In this document: in pieces, positions 16,844-25,333 of the stretch
How the letters are laid out: the number at the start of each line of letters is the position of its first letter
Numbering within the stretch: position 1 is the first letter of the stretch
From: CAZQQN01 sp964549595
Lineage (GTDB): Bacteria > Bacteroidota > Bacteroidia > CAILMK01 > CAYYUA01
Length of the DNA: 64,000 nucleotides
Direction of reading: 5' to 3'
Assembly (NCBI GenBank): GCA_964549595.1
Contig: CAZJWK010000001.1
Span: forward strand, 1 to 64,000
Position numbers and translations under genes: made by a program
Notes under the pieces: model-generated
Databases searched by the model: none
Told to the model about the DNA's origin: nothing
Seen by the model: only the letters and a program-made list of their open reading frames with translations

Positions 16844-17557
16844 ATGACCCGCCTAAGCGTTAACATTAACAAGGTAGCCCTGATCCGTAATTCAAGGGGG
16901 GAAGATCTTCCAAACCTGATAAAGGTTGCCAGGGATAGTGAGGAATACGGAGGGCAAGGGATTACTGTGCATCCGAGGCCTGACGAGCGGCATATTACAT
17001 ATGAAGATGTCAGGAATTTGAAACCGCAAATCAAAACTGAATTCAATGTAGAAGGCTATCCTTCCCGAGCCTTTCTGGACTTGGTTTTGGAAGTTAAGCC
17101 CCACCAAGTAACATTAGTACCCGACCCCCCGGATGCACTGACTTCCAGTACCCAATGGCACACGCTGGAAGGGCAGACTTTGTTAAAATCCGTTATTGAA
17201 GCCCTTCATGAAAAAGGAATACGCACCTCAATTTTTTTAAACCCGGACCCTAAAATGGCTGAAGAAGCGGAAAAAACGGGAACAGACCGGGTCGAGCTCT
17301 ATACCGCCCCTTATGCCAGGGATTTCAAAAAAGATTCTGAAAAAGCCATTGAGCCCTATTTGAAGCCGGCCCAAATAATTGTGGAAAGTGGCTTGGGACT
17401 TAATGCCGGTCATGACCTCAATTTAGACAATTTAAGCCATTTACATAAAAATTTACCCGAATTAAAGGAAGTATCTATTGGGCATGCACTAATTTGTGAC
17501 GCCCTGTACTATGGTTTGGAAAATACCATAAAAATGTACCAAAACCGATTGAAATGA
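16844..17557 (+). CDS. pdxJ: pyridoxine 5'-phosphate synthase
   Basis: 237 aa, TIM barrel. It condenses 1-deoxy-D-xylulose 5-phosphate with 3-amino-1-hydroxyacetone phosphate to make pyridoxine 5'-phosphate. Conserved blocks seen are RLSVNINKVALIRNSRG, GITVHPRPDERHI (phosphate and catalytic His region), TEFNVEGYPS, VTLVPDPPDALTSS and GLGLNAGHDLNLDN (phosphate loop), followed by VSIGHALICDALYYGL. All are intact and the length is normal. It is a single-gene unit with a TAnnTTTG box just before the start. Presence of PdxJ indicates the DXP-dependent vitamin B6 route. Confidence 0.95.
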   Translation: MTRLSVNINKVALIRNSRGEDLPNLIKVARDSEEYGGQGITVHPRPDERHITYEDVRNLKPQIKTEFNVEGYPSRAFLDLVLEVKPHQVTLVPDPPDALTSSTQWHTLEGQTLLKSVIEALHEKGIRTSIFLNPDPKMAEEAEKTGTDRVELYTAPYARDFKKDSEKAIEPYLKPAQIIVESGLGLNAGHDLNLDNLSHLHKNLPELKEVSIGHALICDALYYGLENTIKMYQNRLK

Positions 17558-17894
17558 TAAATTAAATGGATCACATTTCATCCTGTTACCAAGCGCAAAA
17601 AAATTAATAACAAACCATAAAAGGTGATGGGAAAGGGGTGGCTTAAAATCCTTCTCGGGTTACGACCGACACTTTTTGAATTCAAACACAAATAGACCAA
17701 CCAAATGGTTAAACCCTTTGGCTTCTGAATACAGGTAAATAATATTTACTCAACCTGTTAACAACCCTGATAAAATGACCTTTCTTAGTATTGGACTGAC
17801 ACCCAGAATCATTCTAATAGCCACGGCAGGCTTTAGCACTAAGTAGTGACCAATAAGGGGCATGGGTGTTTGGGTTTAAAAAACTTTATTCCGG
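17558..17894. other. intergenic stretch without recognised genes
   Basis: About 340 bases between the pdxJ stop and the promoter of the SRP RNA gene. No open frame of protein-like composition, no intrinsic terminator with a clear T-tract and no repeat was found. Confidence 0.6.
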
Positions 17895-17925
17895 TTTGAA
17901 AAAGGCAGCTGTTTTTATAATTTTG
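17895..17925 (+). promoter_or_regulatory. Bacteroidota-type promoter of the SRP RNA gene
   Basis: TTTG at 17895-17898, a 19-base spacer, and TAATTTTG at 17918-17925, a full match to the phylum consensus. The predicted start of transcription, 5-7 bases downstream, coincides with the 5-prime end of the RNA at 17931. Confidence 0.75.
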
Positions 17926-17930
17926 CATTT

Positions 17931-18035
17931 GGGTAAGCCCTGTACGACCAGCTCCCGGGTACTTCCCCAGGCCAGAGATGGAGCAAGGAAGACCTGGTTG
18001 AGCGGTGCGATACAGGAAGCTTACCCTTTTCTTTT
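17931..18035 (+). ncRNA. ffs: signal recognition particle RNA (small bacterial 4.5S type)
   Basis: The two ends pair perfectly (GGGTAAGC at 17931-17938 with GCTTACCC at 18019-18026) and the stem continues as CCTGTA against TACAGG. The apex carries the diagnostic domain IV: CCAGG on the 5-prime side, a GAGA GNRA tetraloop closed by CA/TG, then GGAGCAAGG on the 3-prime side. This is the Ffh-binding symmetric loop. The mature RNA is about 96 nt and ends in TTTTCTTTT, a weak intrinsic terminator. A canonical promoter sits just upstream. An overlapping 65-codon open frame has no protein-like features and is not real. Confidence 0.9.
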
Positions 18036-18076
18036 ATTCAATTATTCAATAACCTCGCTTTAAAAGATTGAAAATT

Positions 18077-18748
18077 ATGAAATTTTTTGTTGATACTGCT
18101 GATATGGAAGCCATTAAAGAAGTTAATGAACTCGGAATTCTGGATGGCGTAACCACTAATCCCTCTTTAATGGCCAAACAAGGGATCAAAGGTGAAGAAG
18201 CGGTTTTCCAGCATTATAAAGACATATGTTATGAGGTAGATGGCGACATTTCAGCCGAAGTCATTGCCACTGAACTGGACCAAATTGTCAAAGAGGGCCG
18301 GCAGCTGGCCAAAATCGATGATAAAATCGTGGTTAAAGTACCCATGATAAAAGATGGGGTAAAAGCCATTAAAAAACTTACCTCTGAAGGTATCCGGATC
18401 AATTGCACTTTGAATTTTTCAGCCGGGCAAGCCTTGGTTGCTGCCAAAGCCGGGGCCTCATACGTATCACCCTTTATGGGACGGCTGGATGACATCACTT
18501 ATGATGGAATTAGCCTAATCCAACAAATTGCTAATATCTACCATATTCACAGTTACCAGACGCAGGTTTTAGCCGCTTCCATAAGACATCCCCTCCATAT
18601 TGTTCGCTGTTCTGAAGTCAATGCGGATGTAGTAACTTGCCCTCCAAACACCATCCTGCAGCTCTTAAATCATCCATTGACAGACACAGGGCTTCAAAAA
18701 TTCCTGGATGACTATAAGAAAGTACAGGAAGAGGAAGTCAAAGCTTAA
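18077..18748 (+). CDS. transaldolase / fructose-6-phosphate aldolase family (TalC/MipB type)
   Basis: 223 aa from the ATG at 18077; the open frame also has a TTG 9 bases earlier. The short-form transaldolase fold is clear: MKFFVDTADMEAIKE, GVTTNPSLMAK, the Schiff-base lysine K87 in VVKVPMI, then NCTLNFSAGQALVAAKAGA and SPFMGRLDD. Enzymes of this subgroup are either pentose-phosphate transaldolases or fructose-6-phosphate aldolases, and sequence alone does not settle it; most Bacteroidota members are called transaldolase. It begins 42 bases after the SRP RNA terminator and stands alone. Confidence 0.9.
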   Translation: MKFFVDTADMEAIKEVNELGILDGVTTNPSLMAKQGIKGEEAVFQHYKDICYEVDGDISAEVIATELDQIVKEGRQLAKIDDKIVVKVPMIKDGVKAIKKLTSEGIRINCTLNFSAGQALVAAKAGASYVSPFMGRLDDITYDGISLIQQIANIYHIHSYQTQVLAASIRHPLHIVRCSEVNADVVTCPPNTILQLLNHPLTDTGLQKFLDDYKKVQEEEVKA

Positions 18749-18924
18749 CCAAAACTGTTTTGACACCAAACTTACAAAGCGAATCTGCCCCCTAAGGACT
18801 TTCAAAAAAATTTTGTGCACGGAGAATATTGCGAGATGTAATAAGGCTTTAAACCCCTTTGGGTTGGCCTGTTAAAAAGGCTAAAAAAGGGATTAAAAAT
18901 TGCTGATGGTTGGGGTGAACAGTT

Positions 18925-19506
18925 TTATTCCTGATCAACCTGGATTGTGCCCTCTATGTTGTAAAATTTGTAATTGGTAAAAGTTTGATTAGATTCAAAA
19001 CCCTTCGCATAGATGATCTCTTCGGGAGTCTTAACCTTTACGAATTGATCTGAAAAGATTTTACCCTCATTTTCATCCCAGGTTAACTTTTCTGTTTTCA
19101 GCGTATCTCCCTTTCTATTCACCACCAATACACTATCTTTTACCACCATTTTATTTTGTTCTAAATAACGAATACCATAATTAGCCCTTAATCGGCTATT
19201 ACGCTTACCCTTTTTATTGAAAAAATTGGCCTTTACGCCCTTAGGCATTTCAATGTAGGTTTTATCTTCTTCCTTGAATTTTTCGATTTTTGGGGCTAAT
19301 ACGCGGGCTTTCAGGTAAGAAGAGTCGGTATAAATGACTTCAAGTTTTTTACCGGTTTCTTGGGGAATTTTTTCCCTTTCAATGCTGACCTTTTCCGCTT
19401 TACGAAGGTCATTGCCCCCACAACTCCCTAAAATACAGGCCGAGAAAAGAATAAAAAAAAGCTTAAAAGCGTTACTCCGGCCTGTGCCTGACGGTAGTTT
19501 TTTCAT
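18925..19506 (-). CDS. lptC: LPS export lipoprotein LptC
   Basis: 193 aa from the ATG at 19506, chosen because it leads at once into a lipoprotein signal with lipobox LGSC (Cys29); a longer open frame upstream lies inside the previous gene. The mature part has the LptC beta-jellyroll pattern: SSYLKARVLAPKIEKFKE, YIEMPKGVKANFFNKKG, LRANYGIRYLEQNKMVVKDS, KLTWDENEGKIFSDQFVKV, ending YNIEGTIQVDQE. LptC links the LptBFG complex to the LptA bridge in lipopolysaccharide transport. It is the last gene of the coaX-OMP-TPR-lptC operon, overlapping the TPR gene by 35 bases. Confidence 0.85.
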   Translation of the reverse strand: MKKLPSGTGRSNAFKLFFILFSACILGSCGGNDLRKAEKVSIEREKIPQETGKKLEVIYTDSSYLKARVLAPKIEKFKEEDKTYIEMPKGVKANFFNKKGKRNSRLRANYGIRYLEQNKMVVKDSVLVVNRKGDTLKTEKLTWDENEGKIFSDQFVKVKTPEEIIYAKGFESNQTFTNYKFYNIEGTIQVDQE

Positions 19507-20911
19507 TGATCCAGCATTCAACCTTATAAGGATCACCTTCCTCCAAATTCCTGAAAAAAACATCTTGTTTCTTGGGGAATCGTTGCCTGTAAGAAGATAT
19601 TCTTTTATCAGCAGCTTCCTCAACAGAAGGATCAACTTGTTTCGCTTTTTTAAACTCATCTACAGCAGCCCATAAAACCGCCTTTCTTTCAAACTTTTCC
19701 CCACAACGATCACGACCGGTTATATAAAGCTCACCCAGAAAGATATGGGCTTTTCCGTTTTCATCATCCAGATTGATAGCTTTTTTAGCGTAATCCCTGG
19801 CTTTTAATAAGTTTTCTTTTTGCTCTTTGTAAATACTGGCCAGTTTTAATGCATAATCAGTTGCCTTTTCGTCTTTTTCCTCAAGTTCAATAGCCTTTTT
19901 ATAAAATTTTATGGCCTTATCATTGTTATTCTTTTGTTTCCACTGCCGGGCAAGGGAAACCGCAATGTCCGCAGAAGGTTCACTATCAAAAATAGATTCC
20001 GTAAGTTTAAGATAAAAAGGATCCTTTGTGCATTCCTTGTTTTCCAATTGATTTTGAAAAGATTTAAGTTTTTGAAGGTTATCCTTCTGCTCTTCAAACT
20101 TGGATTTATATTTATCAATAAGGTCAGCGCAGGATAAATAGGGATCCATAAGCGTAGAAATATTCCCTTTAGCATCTTGCCATTCCCCTCCTGAACCTTC
20201 TTCGAGATTAGCATTGACAATTTTTATGGCTTTGTTATAAGCATCCATTAACTGACTTTTGTCCATTTTTTCTTTTTTCTTCAACTCCACAGCCGCTTGC
20301 AAATAGTAATAAGGGACAAAACTTTTTGATTCTTCTCCTTTCAGTTCCAGGGATTTTTTTAAAATATCAAAGGCCCTTCTCGCCTGATCAGGATCCAATT
20401 GAACCAAGTTTTTTCCTTTCCTTCCCAAAACCTCGCCTTTTTGATTAAAATATTTTATTCGCTTATCATAGACCATCATCAAGGTGTCAAGGTATTCATC
20501 CTTTTGGGCTTTAGGGGCTTGCTCAAATTTGTGCTCCAGGATATTCACCCCACGGATATAAATATTTTCGCTTTGCCTTGGCGCATTAAAAAACATCCAA
20601 CGCCAATAGGGGTAAGCCATTTTGTAATTATTCTGCTTATAATATTGATAGTACAGGCTGTATTTTCTAACAGCAGTAGCGCTATCAGGCCCCCATTTAG
20701 ATTTTATGGTATCACCTTCCGGTGATTGGCTTTTTTTAGCGGGTTCCTGAATGCGTTCCTCAATGGCTTGATCCAATACAATTTCCTCTTCTTTACTCAA
20801 CTCACCCGTGGTTTCTTCCTGGCCGGGGCCAAAAATGCCACAAGCCATTAAGGAAGTGCCCAGAATCAAACCTCCGATAAGCAAGGAAAAAGTTTTCTTA
20901 TAACCTTCCAT
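19472..20911 (-). CDS. tetratricopeptide-repeat lipoprotein
   Basis: 479 aa. The N-terminus has a lipobox (SLMAC, Cys24) followed by an acidic linker. The rest is helical with at least three TPR motifs, clearest at about residues 330-430: AVSLARQWKQKNNNDKAIKF, ATDYALKLASIYKEQKENLL, KAHIFLGELYITG. TPRs are protein-interaction scaffolds. Its place between an outer-membrane beta-barrel gene (7 bases upstream) and lptC (35-base overlap) suggests a role in envelope assembly or in organising that outer-membrane protein, but no specific partner can be named. Confidence 0.8.
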   Translation of the reverse strand: MEGYKKTFSLLIGGLILGTSLMACGIFGPGQEETTGELSKEEEIVLDQAIEERIQEPAKKSQSPEGDTIKSKWGPDSATAVRKYSLYYQYYKQNNYKMAYPYWRWMFFNAPRQSENIYIRGVNILEHKFEQAPKAQKDEYLDTLMMVYDKRIKYFNQKGEVLGRKGKNLVQLDPDQARRAFDILKKSLELKGEESKSFVPYYYLQAAVELKKKEKMDKSQLMDAYNKAIKIVNANLEEGSGGEWQDAKGNISTLMDPYLSCADLIDKYKSKFEEQKDNLQKLKSFQNQLENKECTKDPFYLKLTESIFDSEPSADIAVSLARQWKQKNNNDKAIKFYKKAIELEEKDEKATDYALKLASIYKEQKENLLKARDYAKKAINLDDENGKAHIFLGELYITGRDRCGEKFERKAVLWAAVDEFKKAKQVDPSVEEAADKRISSYRQRFPKKQDVFFRNLEEGDPYKVECWINEKTTVRHRPE

Positions 20912-20918
20912 GGCTCTT

Positions 20919-22220
20919 TTATTTAAGCTTTTGTTCGATAAACCAATTTTCCGTAAGACTAAATCCCAATTTAAACTTCATGTAATTTTCTCTCCATAAC
21001 GGACCTTCCTTTTTCCCAAGCGTACCAAAAGCCAATGAAAGATCGATGGCTGATCTTTGGTCTCTTCCACTGGTAGGATTATCGGGATCAGGATACAAGG
21101 GAAAACCTATACCCAAATTCGCCTCGTATCGTTCAAGCGGATCACCAGTGGGCTTCAGATAAGAATTAGCATATTTAATGCCAAATCTGTAATCCACTAA
21201 TTCCCAGAAAGAACTGCCTTTTTTATCGTGGGTTAATTGACCGGCTAAGTTCACTTCGTAAGCATCTGATAAACCTTGATCCCGGTCCATAATGGCAAAT
21301 TCTGACCATTGGCCATAATCAAAGCCCAGTCCTAAGCGCCAGGAATTTTTTTTGCGGAGTTCAACCGAAGCCTTGTAATTGCCGGGAAACTTCATTTTAC
21401 CTTCTTGATTGGAAATACCCACTGTATCAGCAATTCCTTGATCCAATAGCCCGGCAAGGGTTTCATCCGGACTGTAAGGATAAGCAAAAGTTTCCTCCGT
21501 CCTGGAAAAATTAATCGTTCTTGGCACCCTTCCGCTGATTCCTGCTACCAAAGCCATCTCCTTGTTTAAATTGTATTCATATTGCAACCCTCCTTCAAAA
21601 ATAAATCCTCCAACGGTCTCATTTACTATTGTCCTTGACCTTAAAGGAGTTCGGTCTTGAAATTGATAGGTTTCAAAGCGATCTTTGTTCCCAAATAAAT
21701 AAGCCCCGTTCAGACCCACCTTAAACCCTTTAAACACTTCAATACCCGTTCCAATGTAAAACTTGGACAGGCCTCCTTTTCCATTATTAACCAACCTATA
21801 TTCCTGAGGGTCAGAAAATTCATCACTATAATTGAAGCCAATTTGGCTAACCGGTATTAAACCAAAACTGGCGCCCCAGTTTATTTCTTTCATCAAGGGA
21901 AATCCCAATGCCAAATAACCAAAATTTATTCGTTCATCTTCAAATGCATAATTGTCACCTTGGTATTGGTATAACTTTCCGGCCAGACCAATGTCAAAGG
22001 TGGTAAAATTCAGAGTCGAATAAGAAGCCGGATTCTGTAAGGAATAACTGGATTTGCTTTTTTCAGTCAGGCCTAAAGGTTCCACGGAAGCCAAATTGGC
22101 AAATTCTGTGTCCTGAATTTCTCCAAAGCCGTAGACTGAGTATGGACTATTGAAATTCTGGCTCAATAAAAATGTAGGGATTAAGGTTAGGCAGGAAATA
22201 ATCAGGAGCTTATTGCGCAT
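20919..22220 (-). CDS. outer-membrane beta-barrel protein
   Basis: 433 aa. A signal peptide (LLIISCLTLIPTFLLSQ) is followed by NSPYSVYGFGEIQD and LQNPASYSTL, then alternating amphipathic strands typical of a FadL/PorV-like barrel (FTTFDIGLAGKLYQYQGDNY, FRFGIKYANSY type segments). It ends in a short charged tail. No catalytic motif is visible. The start overlaps the coaX stop by 11 bases and the TPR lipoprotein gene follows 7 bases later. The same order, coaX then an outer-membrane protein then lptC, is familiar from Bacteroidota genomes, which hints at an envelope role. Confidence 0.75.
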   Translation of the reverse strand: MRNKLLIISCLTLIPTFLLSQNFNSPYSVYGFGEIQDTEFANLASVEPLGLTEKSKSSYSLQNPASYSTLNFTTFDIGLAGKLYQYQGDNYAFEDERINFGYLALGFPLMKEINWGASFGLIPVSQIGFNYSDEFSDPQEYRLVNNGKGGLSKFYIGTGIEVFKGFKVGLNGAYLFGNKDRFETYQFQDRTPLRSRTIVNETVGGFIFEGGLQYEYNLNKEMALVAGISGRVPRTINFSRTEETFAYPYSPDETLAGLLDQGIADTVGISNQEGKMKFPGNYKASVELRKKNSWRLGLGFDYGQWSEFAIMDRDQGLSDAYEVNLAGQLTHDKKGSSFWELVDYRFGIKYANSYLKPTGDPLERYEANLGIGFPLYPDPDNPTSGRDQRSAIDLSLAFGTLGKKEGPLWRENYMKFKLGFSLTENWFIEQKLK

Positions 22221-22941
22221 TAAATTGTAAGATTTGGTTTAAGCCTTTTAGGACTAATTCAGGCTCGGCAAAAATCGTGTTTTTCAGGTTATTTTCAAAA
22301 AACGGGGCATCACCTCCTCCTATTATAACTTTAAGGGGTTTAACCTGTTGCTTATAGGCATCAATGATACCATCTACTTCCTTTAATAATCCATTAACGG
22401 TACCAGATAACATGCAATCCTCTGTATTCCTACCAATTAATTCAATCGTTATTAATTCTTTTTGACCAAGCAATGGCAAATTTTCCGTAAAGTGGCTCAT
22501 GGCCTTCAGTCGCATTTGAAAGCCGGGACTAATACCCCCGCCTTCAAAAACCCCGGAGCTATTAACAAAATCATAAGTCACACACGAGCCCAGATCAATG
22601 CTTAAAACATTGCTTTGAGGGTAAATTTTTGGTACAGCAGCGGCCGAAGCAATTCGATCCTTTCCTAACTGATCAGGTTTTTCATAATTAATCGTAATAG
22701 GCAGATCAATGGATTCATTCAATTGCCAGACAGTGGTCAAAGCTTTTAAGCTTTTTAAAAAATCAGCGGGTACATGAACCACTGATGCCATAATAACAGC
22801 ATTCGGTTTTTTGGCTTTAACGTAATCTAAAAGGGCATCAAAGGTTTTCGCTCGGAGGGTTTTTGTTTCTTTAAGTTGCTCACCCTTAAAAAAACCTGCT
22901 TTTGCAAAGGAGTTTCCCAAGTCAAGCGCTATGTTGGCCAT
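22210..22941 (-). CDS. coaX: type III pantothenate kinase
   Basis: 243 aa from the ATG at 22941; the frame also has a TTG three codons earlier. It phosphorylates pantothenate in the first step of coenzyme A synthesis. Motifs of the ASKHA-fold type III enzyme are intact: IALDLGNSFAKAGFF at the N-terminus, QLGKDRIASAAAVPKIYP, LSIDLGSCVTYDFVN (catalytic Asp) and GGGISPGFQMRLKAM. It is the first gene of the operon continuing with the outer-membrane protein. The gene product is insensitive to CoA feedback in this family. Confidence 0.92.
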   Translation of the reverse strand: MANIALDLGNSFAKAGFFKGEQLKETKTLRAKTFDALLDYVKAKKPNAVIMASVVHVPADFLKSLKALTTVWQLNESIDLPITINYEKPDQLGKDRIASAAAVPKIYPQSNVLSIDLGSCVTYDFVNSSGVFEGGGISPGFQMRLKAMSHFTENLPLLGQKELITIELIGRNTEDCMLSGTVNGLLKEVDGIIDAYKQQVKPLKVIIGGGDAPFFENNLKNTIFAEPELVLKGLNQILQFNAQ

Positions 22942-22967
22942 TGAGGACAAGGTTTGGTTTTAAAGCT

Positions 22968-23396
22968 TTAACCCAGGTAAGCAATGCACTTTAGTTCAAT
23001 GGCAATGGGAGTAGGAAGTGCGGTAACCTCCACTGTGGTCCGGCATGGAGGGTCCTCGGGAAAGTAGTTTTTCCAGATTGGGTTAAAAACAGGAAAGTCT
23101 TCTTCCATATTGGTCAGGAAAACTGTCACATCAACCAAATGATCCCAACTTGCGCCCGAAGCCTCAAGAATGGCTTTTACATTCTGAAAAACAGAATAGG
23201 TTTGCTTAGCCACATCACGGTTAATAACCCGGTTGTTCTGATCCAATTCAACACCCGGTATGACAGTAGAGCCCTTCGAACGTGGCCCCACGCCAGAAAG
23301 AAAAAGGAAGGGACCCACCCTTTTAGCATGGGGATAGGCTCCGACCGGTTCCGGCGCTTCATTCGAGCTATAGGATGATTGATAAAAGTTACCCAT
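22968..23396 (-). CDS. RidA/YjgF-family protein, 2-aminomuconate deaminase-like
   Basis: 142 aa, one RidA fold. The N-terminal APEPVGAYPHAKRVGPFLFL with GVGPRSKG resembles the 2-aminomuconate deaminase branch more than ordinary RidA (which reads AIGPYSQAV). The C-terminal CRTTVEVTALPTPIAIELKC matches the conserved end with the substrate-binding Arg. It may deaminate an enamine or imine such as 2-aminomuconate in tryptophan or nitroaromatic breakdown; no other pathway genes are near. It lies 26 bases upstream of coaX on the same strand. Confidence 0.75.
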   Translation of the reverse strand: MGNFYQSSYSSNEAPEPVGAYPHAKRVGPFLFLSGVGPRSKGSTVIPGVELDQNNRVINRDVAKQTYSVFQNVKAILEASGASWDHLVDVTVFLTNMEEDFPVFNPIWKNYFPEDPPCRTTVEVTALPTPIAIELKCIAYLG

Positions 23397-23444
23397 GATT
23401 GGGTTTTTTATACATGGTCAGAAATACAAAAGGGCTTAATATAT

Positions 23445-24608
23445 CTAACTGGCGCTAAACATTTCCTTGACTTTTTCAAAGAAGGTTTTACCTCCATCCT
23501 CTGGATCCGGCTCAAAATTCCCGGAATTACGCATTTGTTCCAACATTTCTTTTTCTTCCTTAGCAATCTTCTTTGGAACGAAAATATTGACGTGAATTAA
23601 TTGATCACCCGTACCTGATGCCTGGAGTCTGGGAAGTCCTTTGTCTTTAAGCCTAAAAATTTTCCCACCCTGCGTACCAGGTGGTATATTGAATTTGGCT
23701 TTACCATAAACCGTAGGTACCTCTATTTCACTTCCCAAAACAGCGTCAATAAAGCTAATTTGCAAATCATAGATCAGGTTATCCCCATCCCGCTTTAACT
23801 GGCTATCTTCCTCTTCTTCTATTATGATCAATAAATCACCGGGTATGCCCCCCTTTCGGGCTGCATTACCTCGACCATTAACCGTTAACTGAACGCCCTC
23901 CCTGACACCAGCGGGTATATCAACTTCCACTTCTTCCTCTTTGGTGTAACGCCCTTCTCCACCACATTTCTTACATTTTTTTTCAATGATTTTTCCTTCT
24001 CCATGGCAGGTGGGGCACGTAGTAACCGTTTGCATTTGCCCCAGGAAAGTGTTGGTTACCTGTTTAACCTGACCCTGGCCCATACATGTGGAACAAGAAG
24101 TTTTCTTGCTACCGGCTTCAGCCCCACTTCCGTCACATTCCTCGCAGCTAACATATTTTCGAAGCTTAATATTTTTCTTTACCCCTTTGACCATCTCGGG
24201 TAAGGTCAAGGTTACCTTCATTTTCAAGTCGGAGCCCTTTTCTTTACGAAAACCACCTCGGCCTCCGCCAAAGAAAGACTCAAATGGATCACCTCCACGG
24301 CCTCCACCACCAAATATATCGCCAAAATGCTCAAAAATGTCTTCCATGGTCATACCCTGACCACCGCCAAATCCACCCTGGTCTCCAAATCCACTATGAC
24401 CAAACCGATCATATTTATTCCGCTTTTCTTCGTCCCCAAGCACCTCATACGCTTCAGCCGCTTCTTTAAATTTGGTTTCGGCATCCGGATCATCGGGATT
24501 CTTATCCGGGTGGTATTTAATGGCTAACTTACGGTAAGCTTTTTTGATTTCACTCTGGCTGGCATCCCTGGAAATCCCAAGGATCTCATAATAATCTTTT
24601 TTACTCAT
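23445..24608 (-). CDS. dnaJ: chaperone DnaJ (Hsp40)
   Basis: 387 aa, full type I Hsp40. The J domain (1-70) has the HPD motif in KYHPDKNP, the Gly/Phe-rich linker GFGDQGGFGGGQG, a zinc domain with four CxxCxGxG repeats (CEECDGSG, CSTCMGQG, CPTCHGEG, CKKCGGEG), and two C-terminal substrate-binding beta domains. It stimulates the DnaK ATPase and delivers clients. It begins 3 bases after the grpE stop, so the pair is one operon; dnaK is not in the window. Confidence 0.97.
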   Translation of the reverse strand: MSKKDYYEILGISRDASQSEIKKAYRKLAIKYHPDKNPDDPDAETKFKEAAEAYEVLGDEEKRNKYDRFGHSGFGDQGGFGGGQGMTMEDIFEHFGDIFGGGGRGGDPFESFFGGGRGGFRKEKGSDLKMKVTLTLPEMVKGVKKNIKLRKYVSCEECDGSGAEAGSKKTSCSTCMGQGQVKQVTNTFLGQMQTVTTCPTCHGEGKIIEKKCKKCGGEGRYTKEEEVEVDIPAGVREGVQLTVNGRGNAARKGGIPGDLLIIIEEEEDSQLKRDGDNLIYDLQISFIDAVLGSEIEVPTVYGKAKFNIPPGTQGGKIFRLKDKGLPRLQASGTGDQLIHVNIFVPKKIAKEEKEMLEQMRNSGNFEPDPEDGGKTFFEKVKEMFSAS

Positions 24609-24611
24609 AAT

Positions 24612-25268
24612 TTACTCCCCCACCACTACTTTTGCGTGTCTAACAATTCTTCCGTTTAAAACATAGCCCTTTTGCACCTCTTCAATCACTTTCCCTTTCT
24701 GATCTTCTGAAGGAGCCTGCATCTTTGTCATGGCTTCATGATATTCAGGATCAAAATCCTGACCAACCACTTCCATTTCCTCTAATCCTTGGTCTGTAAG
24801 CGTATTCTTGAATTTATTGAAGATCAGTGAAACACCTTGATACAACTCATCCGAGTTGTTATCATTATTTTCCTGGATAGAATTCAAAGCCCTTTCAAAG
24901 TCATCTAACACCGGAAGAATGGCTAAGATCATGTCCTCACGCCCTTTTTCCTTGGCTTCTGAAACCTCTTTACGGCTCCTCCTGCGAAAATTTTCAAATT
25001 CAGAATACAACCTTAAATATTTCTCATGAAGTTCTTGGTATTCCCGTTGTTTCTTTTCTAACTCATCTTCTGATTCCTGCTCTAAATCAGCAGCCTCTTT
25101 TTCCTCTTCTGCCTTTTCCGGTTGTTCCTGCCCTTCATCTTTTGTCTCTTGATTAGTAGCGGGTTCCTCTTCTAAATGTTTATTGTCTTTTTCTTCCGTA
25201 TTTCCGTTCATAGATTCCTTATTCTGTTTTTTCTTATTACTCATTATCTGCTTTAGTTTTTTAAACAT
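24612..25268 (-). CDS. grpE: nucleotide exchange factor GrpE
   Basis: 218 aa; an internal ATG at 25244 is an alternative. The first 75 residues are a highly charged, Glu/Lys-rich disordered arm longer than in E. coli. The long coiled-coil follows (YQELHEKYLRLYSEFENFRR), then the four-helix part (MILAILPVLDDFERALNS) and the beta-wing with GQDFDPEYHEAM and GYVLNGRIVRHAKVVV. GrpE releases ADP from DnaK. It is cotranscribed with dnaJ, and a perfect TGACAA/TTGTCA palindrome lies just upstream. Confidence 0.95.
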   Translation of the reverse strand: MFKKLKQIMSNKKKQNKESMNGNTEEKDNKHLEEEPATNQETKDEGQEQPEKAEEEKEAADLEQESEDELEKKQREYQELHEKYLRLYSEFENFRRRSRKEVSEAKEKGREDMILAILPVLDDFERALNSIQENNDNNSDELYQGVSLIFNKFKNTLTDQGLEEMEVVGQDFDPEYHEAMTKMQAPSEDQKGKVIEEVQKGYVLNGRIVRHAKVVVGE

Positions 25269-25300
25269 CCTTTCTCAAAGACATTGCCAACAAATTCCTG

Positions 25301-25313
25301 TGACAAATTGTCA
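25301..25313. promoter_or_regulatory. palindrome upstream of grpE-dnaJ, candidate heat-shock operator or promoter part
   Basis: TGACAAATTGTCA is a 13-base palindrome with a single central base, 33 bases upstream of the grpE start at 25268. It does not match the CIRCE element. On the minus strand it is followed by TGTCTTTG, close to a -7 box. A role in chaperone control is inferred only from position. Confidence 0.35.
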
Positions 25314-25333
25314 AATTTTTAGCTTAACAGAAC

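Noticed and set aside
17866..18063. 65-codon open frame overlapping the SRP RNA gene
   Set aside because: It covers the RNA stem region, has no protein-like pattern and is explained by the ncRNA.
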